A stretch of 64,000 bases of DNA, taken from the NCBI RefSeq assembly GCF_040581485.1, contig NC_090128.1:41818931-41882930 (forward strand), written 5' to 3'. Under the pieces are notes generated by a model that had not been told where the DNA came from, made no database searches, and was given only the letters and a program-made list of their open reading frames with translations. Positions 36,201 through 48,837 of this stretch are shown in pieces. Every line of letters starts with the position of its first letter. Positions within the stretch are counted from its first letter, which is position 1. This stretch comes from Linepithema humile. Its lineage: Eukaryota > Arthropoda > Insecta > Hymenoptera > Formicidae. The position numbers and the translations under genes were made by a program.

Positions 36201-37358
36201 CCTCCTGGATTCGTAACGGAAGATCAACCCAATTCGGTATGTCGGCTAAACAAAAGTCTATATGGTCTAAAACAATCTGCCAGATCCTGGAACCAGACAT
36301 TACATGCAGCACTTTCATCATCAGGGTTTTTACAAGGTGAGGCAGATCCCTGTATGTATCGCAAGAAATTTAATAATGATTGGTGCTATATTCTCGTTTA
36401 TGTCGATGATATTATCATTGTGAGCAGGAAACACAAACTTATTAAAGAAGTCGAGTCAATATTGAAGTCAAAATTTCAAATTGAAAATTTAGGCCCAATT
36501 AAAGAATATTTCGGTCTTGAAATTTTTAAAGATGCAGACGAAATATATAATATCAGTCAATCAACATATATTAAAGAGATAATTGCAGATTTTTCATTGA
36601 CTGACGCTAAAATCTCAGAAGTACCAATGAACAGCAATTATGGAAAAGATATAAACGAGTCTGATATTTTGCCAGATACCGATAAATATCGAAAATTGAT
36701 TGGCCGTTTACTATATGTCAGTGTTATTTCGCGGCCAGATATATCTGCTAGCGTAAGCATTTTAGCACAAAAGGTCAGTGGACCTACGCAGCAAGACTGG
36801 AATGAGCTTAAACGTGTGGTCAGGTATTTAAAGGGCACGATGAATTTTAAACTGAAGCTTGGTAGCGTCAGCGTAGATGCACTACTTATTGGGTACGCAG
36901 ATGCCAATTGGGCAGAAAATAAACAGGACCGCAAGTCAAACAGCGGTCACATTTTCTTCGTTTTTGGAGCAGCGGTAAGCTGGTGTTGTAGAAAACAACC
37001 ATGTGTGGCGCTTTCGTCTATAGAAGCGGAGTTCATATCGCTTTGCGAAGCTGGACAGGAGGCAATATGGTTGAGACGCTTGTTACGGGATTTCAACGTC
37101 GATATCAAGACACCAACAGTTATCTACGAGGACAATCAGAGTTGCCTGAAATTCATTGAAGAGGAAAGACTGTCAAATCGAACTAAGCATATTGACACAA
37201 AAAGACACTTTATTCGACACCACATGAAGAAAGGTGACATCTCCTGCTCATACTGTCCAAGCGAAAACATGATTGCGGATCTGTTGACGAAGCCACTGGG
37301 AGCAGCCAAAGTAAAAGAACTGCGAGAAGGCTGTGGCTTATATATTTGTAATAATTGA
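33285..37358 (+). pseudogene. Copia-2 gag-pol, interrupted by a MITE and a stop
   Basis: The frame opens at ATG 33285 (MDTKYAITKLNNTNYFVWKF, gag). A MITE at 33762-33917 introduces a stop at 33792. Coding resumes with zinc knuckle CFFCKEKGHLKPKC, protease WIVDSGATSHVT, integrase (WHKWCGH, CDTCQQGK, DRGGEYTGKEVVKYL), RT (AIGCKWIYKVKRGADGS, YVDDIIIV) and RNase H (YADANWAENKQDRKS, ADLLTKPLG). TGA at 35289-35291 interrupts the integrase C-terminus in an otherwise continuous frame. The end is at 37356-37358. Confidence 0.9.
33762..33917. mobile_element. 156-bp TTA MITE in Copia-2 gag
   Basis: Nearly identical to 32885-33040, in the same orientation, with TTA on both sides (33759-33761 and 33918-33920). 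It interrupts the gag reading frame; the insert plus TSD is 159 nt, a multiple of three, but contains stops. Confidence 0.92.
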
Positions 37359-37365
37359 GGAGGAG

Positions 37366-37676
37366 TGTTGGATATTGCAATTATTATAGACATTTTTGTA
37401 TGAGTAACCTCTCTATGTTATTTAGATTTCTATGGTAAAGTTTTAGTTTGAGAGGTTGGTAATATCGTTAATAGTTAGGTTGGTTTTTGTAACATGGTTC
37501 ACACATATAGTACTTCCTTTTTTCTTTTTGCGTGTGTTCTGTGGTCACTTCCATTCTCTCTCTCATGTATAACGTTGACTTGTGTTTTTATAATAAATCT
37601 ATAATTGAAACGCATAATCGGCAGGGCTTGCTTATTTCATACACGAGATACTTACATTGATCGCAAAACTCTAACA
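37366..37676 (+). repeat. Copia-2 3' LTR
   Basis: 311 bp, from TGTTGGATATTG to CTCTAACA, without the MITE seen in the 5' LTR. Confidence 0.93.
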
Positions 37677-37849
37677 GTACTTATTTTTCTTTATAACCCA
37701 TAAATATTTCTATATGTTACAAAAGCTGGTTTTTTCATATCTTGATATTATTGCAATCAAAGAAATCTTCATACTGCATACTAATTAAACACTTAATTTT
37801 TATAATGTGCTTTGTATCTCTTTGTATTTCTTGATGTACAACAAACACT

Positions 37850-38705
37850 TAAAAGTTAAACTATCTAAACGATAAAATAACCGTACTTCCCGAGTCAAAC
37901 TGTTAAATTGTCAAAATAAGTGCAATAACAGTTACGCAGATACGTGAAATCAGTATAAAAAGAGAGCCAATCGGCATCGCGGAAAAGAGACAACAATACT
38001 TTCGAGATATGCGAGAATCGATGTCATGCACTTTTTCAGATAGGATATTTTATTTAGTTGTTTACATTTGAAATATACCTTATGTAAATAACAACAACTT
38101 TATTATTTCTATAATTAAATAATTTTGAAACCACAGTTCAAATTTTAATTTTAAACATTGCTCACATTCCTCCACCAGAAAAGATTACACAAAATTCCGT
38201 TCCCAGTAAAGAATATTAAGTTCTTTATCTAAAACAAAAACCAAAGAACGATGATATCATAGAAGATACAAAATCTATCCTTTTGTCATCGTTGTACGTC
38301 TCATAAACCGTACGACAAACAAGTTAAACTTTGTATTGACCTGTTAGCGAAAAATGTACTTCTGTTACGGTTGCGTAAGCCTCATTCTGAAATATAATAG
38401 GTTTAAGTTAGAGACATGGCAATTGTATATTTTATGCAAATGTACTAATAATAATAAATAGAATTTATATAATACATAAAATTTCACACGCATATATTTA
38501 TCAAAATAACAAAATATTTTAATTAATATTTTGTAATAATTTTTTAATGTGCAATCTAAAGCAAATAAAATAAAAAAATTAAATAAAAATTTTTCACATA
38601 GTTACAAAATTAATCACAGTAATGCATGTGACTTCAGAAACAGTGACAACATTTATTTTAAATAAGATTTTATAGTTGTTAACGTCAATAATAAAATTAC
38701 TTACA
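37850..38705 (-). other. FAS-B 3' flank
   Basis: AT-rich, with no gene. About 38040-38400 matches the 3' flank of copy A in inverted orientation, including the stretch before the purine-rich CACCAGAAAAG near 38175. Confidence 0.6.
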
Positions 38706-40471
38706 TCAAAACGCTTCTTCATTAATTACAGCCGCCACTTTCTCGTTTCCTAAGATCGTCACGTGATTACCTTCAACGTAATGTACTACCACCTTATTTT
38801 CAGTTATCTTAAACGCGTTATAAATTTTATTAAAAAATATTGTAAAATTTAGTATATTAAATAATAAATAATGATAAAATATTTTCTTAAAATACCTTAT
38901 ATAAACCATAATCCTCTTCAAATTCAGGTGCATATGACAACGTAGGTTTTAACAACGTTATGGGTGATTTAATACGCGGTAATGTAGAAGAATCATATTG
39001 CCGAATAAACAGTATGTTTTTATAAATTGTTGCATACAGTGTTTGTAAATTAGGGCGTGACAGAAGTGAATTTTCTTTTGAAAAGTATTTGGCGAAAACT
39101 TCAAATCTTTCTTCCCAAGTTTCACATTTTCTTAATTCTAATAGAATCTGTCAAATTATACGTTCTACTTTTAAAATCAACTTATCATAAAATGAGAAAT
39201 ATTTACAATATAAAACTGACAGTAAAAAATAAGGCATACATAAAATATCTGCAATAAAAAATGTATTAATTTAATTAATTCAAAAATATAAATAATGGAG
39301 TTTTACCTCTTCACCGATTTCTGTTTCATAAATCTTTAGAATAACGATCATAATATCAATTTGAATTTCTTTATCGCTCATATAACAAAACTTATTGAGT
39401 TCACTTCTCATTATATATTCCGGAGCTCCATCGATGAGAACTAATCGACTTTTAGTACCCATAGTCTCCAATCTTCTTATTAGTTCAATTGTAAGTATAG
39501 AACCAAAAGAATATCCTGTTACTACGACTTCCTTTTTGTCTCTTAATCGTGATGATATGCATTGAAAAAACAAAGACAAAAATAAATTTATTTAGGAACC
39601 TTTGCATCTGTAAGCTAAATGCCATTTTCTATTCCAAAATCATATGACAATATATAAGTTTTAATAGTAACAAATATAATTGTCAAGACACCATGCTACA
39701 CGAATAGCACTGTAAAAATCCAACTTCCGATAATGATAATGTTATGGATAAATATGGTATAAAACTGTTTCCGCGTCTATAGAGAAATTTTAATAATTAT
39801 AAAAACAAGAAAGTAGAACGGAATAAATTTTGAAAATATAACAAAAAATGGAAATTTTGAGGAATCTTAACGCATAGTTAGGCAAAGCCTATTTAAAAAA
39901 AATTTTTGAATAGAAACAATACAAATTATTACTAACTGTGATTATATACTTTTGAAAGACGTTTAATTACAATTACATACCATTAAAAGATAATCAGCCA
40001 TCTCCGATACAGTGTTTACATCACCGATATTGCCATATTGCAAGGATGTTGCCAAAAATTTAATTTTTTGTGCTAAATGATTAAATATTGTTCCGCAGCC
40101 ATCAAGTCCTGGTAGAAGAAATACATGAGTCGAGTTATCTACTGTGTTGGTCGAAAAATCTAAACAAATTTCTGAAACAAAATTTTGATTTCTCAAAACA
40201 CCAAATAACAATTTCTGTTCTGTCGTAAGATCTGGTTTATTTATATCAATTGCCGCTTCAGTTGCCGCTTCAATTTGTGTCTCGTTGCTTTTAACGTTTG
40301 CATTAGACATTTGACCCAGTTTTGCAAATGTGAGGCTTCGTAGTTCTTGTGGAGTGAGCAAGATATCAAATTCTCGTTCTAATGTTTGTCTGATTTCCAC
40401 AGCCATCATGGAATCCATTCCAAGTTCAGCCAAAAGTGTATTTCGACTTATTACTTTCATATTTCTTATAT
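38706..40471 (-). other. FAS-B: ACP and thioesterase segment
   Basis: LAELGMDSMMAVEIRQTL holds the phosphopantetheine Ser, and VLLTPQELRSLTF follows without the stop seen in copy A. TE pieces: FLLPGLDGCGTIFNHLA and GYSFGSILTIELIRR (catalytic Ser), then EGNHVTIL. The acceptor before the GYSFGS exon reads TTCAA instead of the TTTAG of copy A (39562-39563), so correct splicing is doubtful. Confidence 0.8.
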
Positions 40472-40694
40472 CTGCAAAACAAAATTCATAAAAACATTAT
40501 GACTTATTATATTATACCAAAAAAAGTTTGATTACATATTGTACATGAAAGTGTGCGTATATATGTTTGTGTACGCATTTGTGAGTGCAACAATGACTTT
40601 TCAAATGTTGTGATATCAAGGTAAATAATGCATGCAAAAATTATCACGTTTGAAGTAGGCTATAACAGAAAGAAATTTATTTGTAAATTCTTAC

Positions 40695-41536
40695 TCATTA
40701 TATTAGCAACGATTTCCACTATGTCCTCCGATCCGGATAACCGCGTTTTCTTTTCACTTACAATCATGCTGCTTACAATCGGTCGGTTCTGGATCAAAAA
40801 TTTCTCGAATTCTACAAGGCAGGAAGATATTTTTTGCTGCAGAGTACCGCCGATAACTAATTCTTTATTGTCTTCTTGCATGTCAGCGACGAGACCTACG
40901 TCACCTACAACTCCCCATTGAATTGCCAATCCGGGTAGACCTTCCTTCGCTCTTTTTTCGCACACTCTTTCCATGATGGAATTGGCCATTCCATAATTAG
41001 TTTGCCCAGCGTTCCCTCTTCCGCAAGAAACGGAAGAAAACACTACAAAATGTCGAAGTTTTAAACAGATCTTTCTAGATGCTTTATCTAATGTCTGTGT
41101 CGTCCAAGCCTTCGACATGAAAGATTCCGTGAAAGTTTCTATGGTTTCTATGGTTTGGTTCTTAAGTAGACAATCTTTCAACACCACAGCAAGATTAAAT
41201 ATCGCATCTACTGGTGCTTGTTTCTCCGCCATTTGTAAGAATTGTTCACATTCTTCGGGATTAGCAAGATTTGCATCTTTAACTATCTGCACGTTTACAC
41301 CGTACGATTTCCATAACTCAATTCTCATTTGCTGATAGCCATTCTTTATTCCAGTTCTCGAAGTTAGTACGACATTCTTAGCGCCTCTAAGTATTAGCCA
41401 GTCCAGTTAACTCTATACCAAATCCACCCAATCCGCCTAATATAACGTAAGTTTTATCCTTGAGACAGTAATAACGACGGTGTGCAAGAACAGGTAAATC
41501 CAAAGATTTAACATCCTCTTGTATATTTAAAATAAT
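40695..41536 (-). other. FAS-B: ketoreductase segment with frameshift
   Basis: The NADPH loop GGLGGFGIELT is followed by one nucleotide more than copy A (41403-41404), which shifts the frame and gives a stop a few codons on. The rest (RIELWKSYGVNVQIV, FSSVSCGRGNAGQTNYGMAN) is open in the original frame. Confidence 0.85.
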
Positions 41537-41637
41537 CTATAAACATATCATTGTATTAAAAATATGAAATTTATTACATATTAAGCACAACTTTTTAATA
41601 ATAATTCATAGTATACGTTTAATTGTTCTAAACATAC

Positions 41638-42300
41638 TTTTCCCATGTGTTTACCGCTTGCCATGTATCTGAAAGCTGCTTCAATTTCCGTCTTATATAT
41701 AGGAAAAACTGTCGTTTGAATAGGTTTAATATTTCCATATTTTACACCCTCAACAATTAACTTGGATAATCGAGATTTATTTTTATGATTACTGGTAAAC
41801 ATTTGCATCCAACAGAACAGGATAAAAACTGATTCCTTTTTTAAATAAAAACATGTTTAGAGAATTATTGGATAAAATATCAAACTTTCCGATTTCTAGA
41901 AAACGACCCCTCTTTGCCAAACAGCGAACAGACGCTATAAGTTTTTCTTCCGCCAATGAGTTTAATACAATATCAACGCCGCGACCGTTTGTTTGTTTCA
42001 TTATCATTTGCTCAAAACTCGTGTCTCGCGAATTTCTAATATGCTCATCGGAAATAGCCGGAAACAGTTTTCTGATGAGTTTACGTTTTTCTGCAGTGCC
42101 CACGGTAGTAAACACTTGACATCCTTCCTGAAAAGCGAGATGAATAGCTGATTGTCCAATGCCACCAGTGCCAGAGTGGATAAGTACTTTATCACCTTTC
42201 TTCATTTTTCCAAAATGATATAAGGCATAATAATTCGTGCTGTAAATGCACGGCACTGTGGCCGCCTCTTCAAATGTCCATGAATCGGGTATATTCCAAC
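41638..42300 (-). other. FAS-B: enoylreductase exon, 3' part, with frameshift
   Basis: Resumes right after the P-type transposon with WNIPDSWTFEEAATVP and IHSGTGGIGQSAIHLAF. Near 41811-41813 one extra T (plus strand) shifts the frame at VLLDA, and coding returns in another frame (MFTSNHKNKSRLSKL). Confidence 0.85.
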
Positions 42301-42419
42301 CACGAAGTAAAAGTAAGGAGACGTAACTACATAGATTGAAAGTGGTCACGAAAAATGTTCCGTGAAGGAGGAGGTTTGCCGAGTGGAATAACTTGCAACA
42401 TTTCGTCGCCATCTTTAAA
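42301..42419 (+). repeat. P-type transposon left terminal inverted repeat
   Basis: About 119 bp, near-perfect complement of 49953-50077 apart from a diverged patch 30-50 bp in. Includes GTTCCGTGAAGGAGGAGG and GCAACATTTCGTCGCC. Confidence 0.9.
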
Positions 42420-42425
42420 TTGTCA

Positions 42426-43945
42426 ATGACAGATGAGACCACAGTGAGAGAAAAGGTTATAAGGATTAGAAAAGCATGGAACGTAAGTATGAAATTGAAA
42501 TAAACAAATAAATTTTTAAAAAATAAAAAAAATGTTACAAATTTTTAAAGAACATAAAGAATATAAAGAATATAAATCTTATATAATACAAACTATGTTT
42601 ATCTTAAATAAGGTTAATATAATTATAAATATATTTTAGAGAAGAAAACGCCGTAGATGATAATATATATAATTTAGAACAGTGCTCGGAATTAGTCTGA
42701 ACATTTCAGCCGATTTCCGTGGTATACGCCTCCTTTCCTCTCCTTACCGCGCGCGCCGCAGCCGCTAGGGCCAGCGCCGCCGAGCGTTAGGAGCGGCACT
42801 ATCTGATTAGGTTCTTCTCCCTATTTATTAAAATTTAAAAAAATTTATTAAAATTTATTAAAAATAAATTTTTTTTTAAATTTATTAAGTGGAAATATTT
42901 CAATAGATTTCTACGTCACCCATGAGGTACTAATACTAACACGTTTTTCAAAAAGTGGTTTTTATCTACATTATTGCATCAATTGTTCATTCTCATAAAA
43001 GGCTAAGAAAATCTAATTAAGAAAATCTCTTTTACATATATATTTTTTTTTAAATTAAGAATTTATTTTTATCTTTAGTGGAATAGGTCTACGGGGGAAA
43101 CCATTTAAAAAAAAACGCGTCAGCATTAGTATCTCATGGGTGACGTGGAAATCTATTGAAATATTTCCACTTAATAAATTTAAAAATAAAAAATTTATTT
43201 TTAATAAATTTTAATACATTTTTTAAAATTTTAATAAATAGGGAAAAGAACCCACTCATAATCAGATAGTGTCGCTCCTAACGCTCGGCGGCGCTGGCCC
43301 TAGCGGCTGCGGTGCGCGCGGTAAGGAGAGGAAAGGAGGCGTATACCACGGAAATCGGCTGAAATGTTCAGACTAATTCCGAGCACTGATTTAGAATATA
43401 CTTATCAGTATCAGTATTCAAGAAAATAAAGATTAAAAATAAAATATACATATACACACACATTTCTGCAGAGAAAAAAGGTAATAATATTAAAAAGTAT
43501 TATAATATATAATATTGTATTTATTTATAATAGATATAGTATAGAAGTAGTATTAAAAAAGAAAAACAAAAGTCAGTTTTAAAGTAAAAATATTAATGTT
43601 GTAGAAAAATAATATTTATATTACTTTATTATTTTTTAGCATTTCAGACAAAGAAACAAGATGAAATCTAAAAATGATGGACGCAATAATTTTAAATATT
43701 TGCAAGACAACTTGGAGTTTATTACATTTCCTTCTACTGAATGGAGTTGTTCAAGAGGGAATGAAATGTTTTTTGGTTTTCAAAAAATAGAAAGTGATTA
43801 TAGTGTAAGAAAAAGAATTGCTTTTTTGCAAAATGGACAGATTAATATTTATATAAATAATGAAATTCATTCTTTTTCAAAATTTATTGTAATTGAAAAT
43901 ATTGAGGAAGTAAATGAATTTTTAAAAATTGTTGATAAATTGTAA
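42426..43945 (+). CDS. Unknown two-exon gene of about 120 codons inside the P-type transposon
   Basis: Exon 1 is 42426-42482: ATG then MTDETTVREKVIRIRKAWN, ending exactly on a codon at a strong GTAAGTATG donor. Exon 2 is 43640-43945 after TTATTTTTTAG: it opens HFRQRNKMKSKNDGRN in phase 0, continues with LEFITFPSTEWSCSRGNEMF and GFQKIESDYSVRKRIAF, and ends FLKIVDKL with TAA at 43943-43945. The 1157-nt intron contains a later hAT-like MITE (42680-43388). The start lies 7 bp inside the left terminal repeat, on the strand opposite the transposase. I recognise no domain; the C-terminal half alternates hydrophobic and polar residues. It may be an accessory element protein, or a host exon carried along. 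Existence is inferred from phase and open frame only. Confidence 0.5.
42680..43388. mobile_element. 709-bp hAT-like MITE (copy 2) inside the P-type transposon
   Basis: Begins CAGTGCTCGGAATTAGTCTG and ends in its complement; flanked by the exact 8-bp TSD ATTTAGAA (42672-42679 and 43389-43396). Same family as 29763-30484 but in opposite orientation. It lies in the intron of the 42426-43945 gene. Confidence 0.93.
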
Positions 43946-44280
43946 AAATAATACAATATTTATAAAATCAAACAATAGTTTAAACATTTGATTGCATATA
44001 ATAAATATTTTGATAATTTTAATTTAAATTAGATATTAGAAGATTATTATATCTTGAAATTATTATCGTGAAAGCATATTAGCTTTCTATCTATATTACA
44101 AATTATGTATATATATATGAATTTTAATTTTATAAAAATAGGGATTGGAATTGTAAATATGACAATAAATTGTATTAAAAAGTAAATTATTTTTTATTTT
44201 ATAAAATAAACATTTTTTTTTTATAAAATATAAAAGTAAGTATATAAAATATATATAAAGTTTAACGCTTACTTTTTACG
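43946..44280. other. AT-rich spacer between convergent genes of the P-type transposon
   Basis: No coding sequence; the 3' UTRs of the plus-strand small gene and the minus-strand transposase are expected here. Confidence 0.5.
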
Positions 44281-47200
44281 CTATTGTTTTTTACAAGAAG
44301 TTATTTCAATTTTACGCCTTTTTGCATTTGTTTTCATTTGTATTACAGTTTCAACCGTATTTGTTTCATTAATTATTTGAGAATGCATATTTGTAGCATT
44401 TGGAATATTTAATTGAACTAATTTGGAAGATTTCCTTTTTTCCTTTGTTTTTTCTCTTTCAGCATTATCATTTTTGTTCGCTTGCTTGACCAAAAAAAAC
44501 ATCCGTGTTATTAAATAAAAGCGAATAATATTTTTAGTAAATTCATATTTATGTTTTTCACAACCGATGAGAGTGAGTGAATTTTTTTCTTCGTCAATTA
44601 ATTCCATTATTTCAAATAATGTATTAACATTAATTTCTCCACATTTTGTTGCCTCTATTATTCCTTTTTCCAAAATTGAAAGCAAATTAAATAAAGCTAT
44701 TGAAGGATTTTTTAAATATCCCTTTGTTTTTATTTGAATTAATTTATGTCTTTCTGGTATTACATCATTTGGTTGTAAAATCAACGTCTTCAAACATTCT
44801 TCGCAAATAACATTTTTATTATTAATAATATTTTTAGAAAACCTATTTCCTTTTCTTGCCACATATCCAGCAATGTACGTCAGAATATAATCTGAAGTAG
44901 TACATATATGCAAATCATGATCATTAAGAATTGATGGGGCATATGCTAAAATTTCATTATTCCTTCCTCTATCCAAAATAGTATCTATCTGACTTATCCA
45001 TTGTTCTTCTCTTTCTTTTGTATCTTCTATATCTTTAATATTGAGAAGAACGTTCATTATTTCTCCAGTAGATACGTTACAACCTTTAGGGGGCTTTACA
45101 AGAGAATACGTTGATATCAACCTGTATATTTGTATAAATAATTGAGAGTCAGGATGATCATTGGAACCACAATTTCGCATCATCCCAAAAAATCTCTACA
45201 AAAATAATTATAAATTATATATACATTACATATTTTATTAATATTTTAAAAAAGTTATGCATTACAAATATTTTTTATTTATATTTTAAAAACGAAATAT
45301 ACCTCTAAATTATCTTGATTTAATCTAGATGTCATTAAATATTGAAATTTGCATTTATTAATCAAAAAAGAACAAATCTCTCTCTCTTCTCTCTCTCTCT
45401 CTCTCTCTCAAGAGTAGCTTTCAAAGAAATTTTTAAACCATAACAAGTTTGATCAGTTATAAAATTATAATGCATTTTTTTAGCTTCTTTTTCCCATTGA
45501 ATTAAAAAATTTTAAAAATCTTCGACATTCTGTAAAGTACATATATATGGATAATCATTATAATAGTTAATAAAATTAAAAATTGATTACAATTTTATAT
45601 AATTCAACGCTAAATGTTAATTACTATATTATAAAATCACTTGCTATGTTATATATGATTACCTTGTAAATTTTGTTATCCGGTCGCAATGAGTTCTTCG
45701 GAGTACGACTATTCATAGCAGTGATTAATGCATTCACTCTTTTGCAAAATTTAATTGAGCCGTCAGCATCATTCAAATCATGATGAATATTTGCTTCTTT
45801 CAATATTTGCATGGTAGGTGCCACATTAAAAAACTGAAAATTGCATAAAACATTTAATTTCATTGTATTCATATATATAACATATATGATTATAATAATG
45901 ACTTAGTTTACACCGATTGTTTAGTATGCGTACAAAATATTAAATCTGCTTTGATTGGTGTAGATTTTATCCTAAATGATTTAAATCAATCAAAGAAGCA
46001 GATTTAGTATTTAACGCTTAATAAACTGTCGGGTCGGTATAGCTTTATCTACATACTCGAAATGCCATTGCTACATTCATTTTTTGGTAATACTTAGGTT
46101 TAATATGGTTTTCATCCAAATAATAACTAGATTTTAAATTAAAACCATGAGGATTTTCAATGGCAAGTATCGCATACCAATGTTTTAAAGAAATTATACC
46201 ATCTGGAGTCTGTACGTAACGGAGAATAACTATATGAAATTGTTTAATGCCAACTGCATATTAAATGTATAGTATGCTTCTATGTTAATATAAAGAAATA
46301 TGAACAATATAAAATTATAAAAAATATATTATAATTTATAATTATTCAGTGTTTGATTATAATTGTTTATCATATTTTTTAATTATTAAATTAAATAATT
46401 ATTTGAAAGAAATTATGTGTACTTAGATTTTTGTTTCTTATGATGCAAATTTTTAAACTCACCCAAATTCCTGCATATCGATCAAACTGAGAAAAATAAT
46501 TTCGAAGACATTTTATTAAATGTGGAAAATCAGAAATAAACCACAAGCGTCTTTCTACATCTACAATATGTTGTATACTAACACATTCTTCTTTTACTCC
46601 AAATATATTCCACATAGATCGATTCCATGATGCTCCATCTGACACTACAGCGTCTACTTTTAGTCCACATTGTTCTGTTAAAATAATACACTCCATAATA
46701 ATTTTATGCAAAATTGATGCACTTGCGCTGCCAACACTTAAGAAGCAAGCTAAAGATTGAACCCATGTTCCTTTAAAAGGCTGAAACATAAGAACCAATG
46801 CATGGTCCCCCTTTTTTTTCTTTTGTTCTTCTGGAGTATATTTATCTAAATTAACAAAGCCTTCAACTTTTAGATTTGTTCTATTAAAATATAAAGTTTT
46901 TGATAATTTTATTTTATCCAACAACAAAACACCTAAAAAAATTTTTTTGGCTATTAAAATATATAATATCTATCGATATACGATTTATGTTTTATGTTTG
47001 TATTACGTAAAAATTGCATTGCATATTAATAAAATTGATTTTTGTAAATCAAATATTGTATGTATACCTCGCACATCATTAGGTTCCATGTTTGCCGTTT
47101 TCTTTTTCAATATTTCAAATGTGCTCGATTGAAAACCATAACAACCTTTGACAATTTTAATATAACGATTTAGTGTTTTATTTGAAGGTAATGTTAGAAT

Positions 47201-48837
47201 ATTATGAGATCTTAAATGATTGTAGGTTTTTGCACTTTTAATCCGAAGTAAAATGCATTCATATACCCATTCATTCGAATATCTCATGCCTCTGTTATCT
47301 TTTAACTTTGCTGCTGCAAAACAAGCTTGTACTGCCAATTGTTGATTTTGTGGTAATTTGGAAATAGTTTCTTCGATTATTTTTTCATTACATTGAGTGC
47401 ACTTATGTTTCAAATATTTTATTTTGTTATATAATTTTATAATCTATATACAAATATGTTAAGTTAAAAAATAAATTCCAATAAAAAATGTAATTTGTAT
47501 GTTATAAAAAAATATATAAATATTTAATATACTTTGTTTCGAAGCCTCTTTTCTCGACGTTTGTGATTTAAATTTGACACTTGTAATTTTTTGCTTTTAT
47601 TTCTTAATTTTTGCATTGGTGTTAAATTATGCGCTTTTCTTAATAATATTTTCCAATTTCTCTTACAAGCCAAACATCTCATGTTCTCTCCTCTATATTG
47701 CTCTTTAATTACAAAACCATGACAATTTGTAACCCTGTAAAATTGGTTAGTGCATTTTATTTAAAGTGTGTTTTTCATTTTATTTTTATTTGTATAGTGC
47801 ACAGTATATTATAATACAGCTTATATTACATATAATATAAGCTATATTATAATACACAATTTTATTAAATAAAAACTTTCTAAAAAATAAAAGTAAATAT
47901 TTTTATTAATATAAAAGACTAAAATAATATTTTTGTTATTACTTTAGTATTATTTATGTAAAACATAAAAATATAATTTGATGCACAAACCTGTTTTCAT
48001 TATTAACTTTTTGGCAAGGAAAAAAATTTTCTAATTTCTTCAAAATTTGTTCAATTTCTTGTATGTTATGAATTATTTTTGTGTCAAAAGAAATTTCTTT
48101 ATCTCCAATAAATACCTATTTTATATATCAACATTTTAATAAATTATTGGTATAAATGTACATATATATTAAATAATATTGTTTTATTGAATTATATTTA
48201 CTTGAACTTTCATATTTGCTTTAATAATAACACGTCTTAAAATATTATGCAAATCTCTTGTCCAGCATGTCCACATCATACAGCTATTGTTAATATTTGT
48301 AAACCAATAAACTGTTGGGACTTTAATATTTTTAGCAATATTGATATCTTCAATAGAAAATTCAATTGTTTCTTTTCTTGACATAAAAGATACATCTTCT
48401 TGCAAAGGTTTATTGATTTGCAATACTTTATTTATCACACATGATGTAGATGGAATTGATTTTTCTGTTGAAACTGTTTCCAAAGTTTCATATTCAACTG
48501 AAAACTTGTCAGAAGACATAACATCATTGTCACTTTTATGTTCTATCTGTTGATAATATGATATACTTTTTTTATTGGAAAAATTGTAGGAATAGCTTCT
48601 TCTTTTAATTTTGGATTTTTTCTTTGCACATAAATGACTGATCCATCTTCTTGTAAAAATGCATCTTCTTTAATAATATCTTCAGGCTTAAAATGCAGTT
48701 CACAAATTCTGCTAGTTTTCTTTATTTTTATATCTTTATTACACATAATATTGGACCAAGAAATAAACATATCATTCTATAAAAAAATTAAATAATTCTT
48801 AATAAGAAATATTATGGGTTATTCTTTAAACAATTAA

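Larger units (their letters stand above)
32773..37676 (+). mobile_element. Ty1/Copia retrotransposon Copia-2
   Basis: Two LTRs (32773-33242 and 37366-37676) begin TGTTGGATATTG and end CTCTAACA. The 5-bp TSD GTACT lies at 32768-32772 and 37677-37681. A primer-binding site GGTTTTGGGCCCAGT follows the 5' LTR and a purine tract AGGAGGAG precedes the 3' LTR. The domain order gag, protease, integrase, RT, RNase H is that of Copia. A 156-bp MITE lies in the 5' LTR and another in gag. Confidence 0.93.
31770..37846. repeat. Foldback element split by Copia-2
   Basis: The sequence from GTTGTTGTACATCAAG near 31772 to about 31990 reappears inverted in 32710-32772 plus 37682-37846 (ending CTTGATGTACAACAA). 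Without the Copia insert the element would be roughly 1.2 kb with arms over 200 bp. Its interior (32000-32710) is AT-rich, with a CT-rich tract at 32570-32640 and no coding region. Confidence 0.6.
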
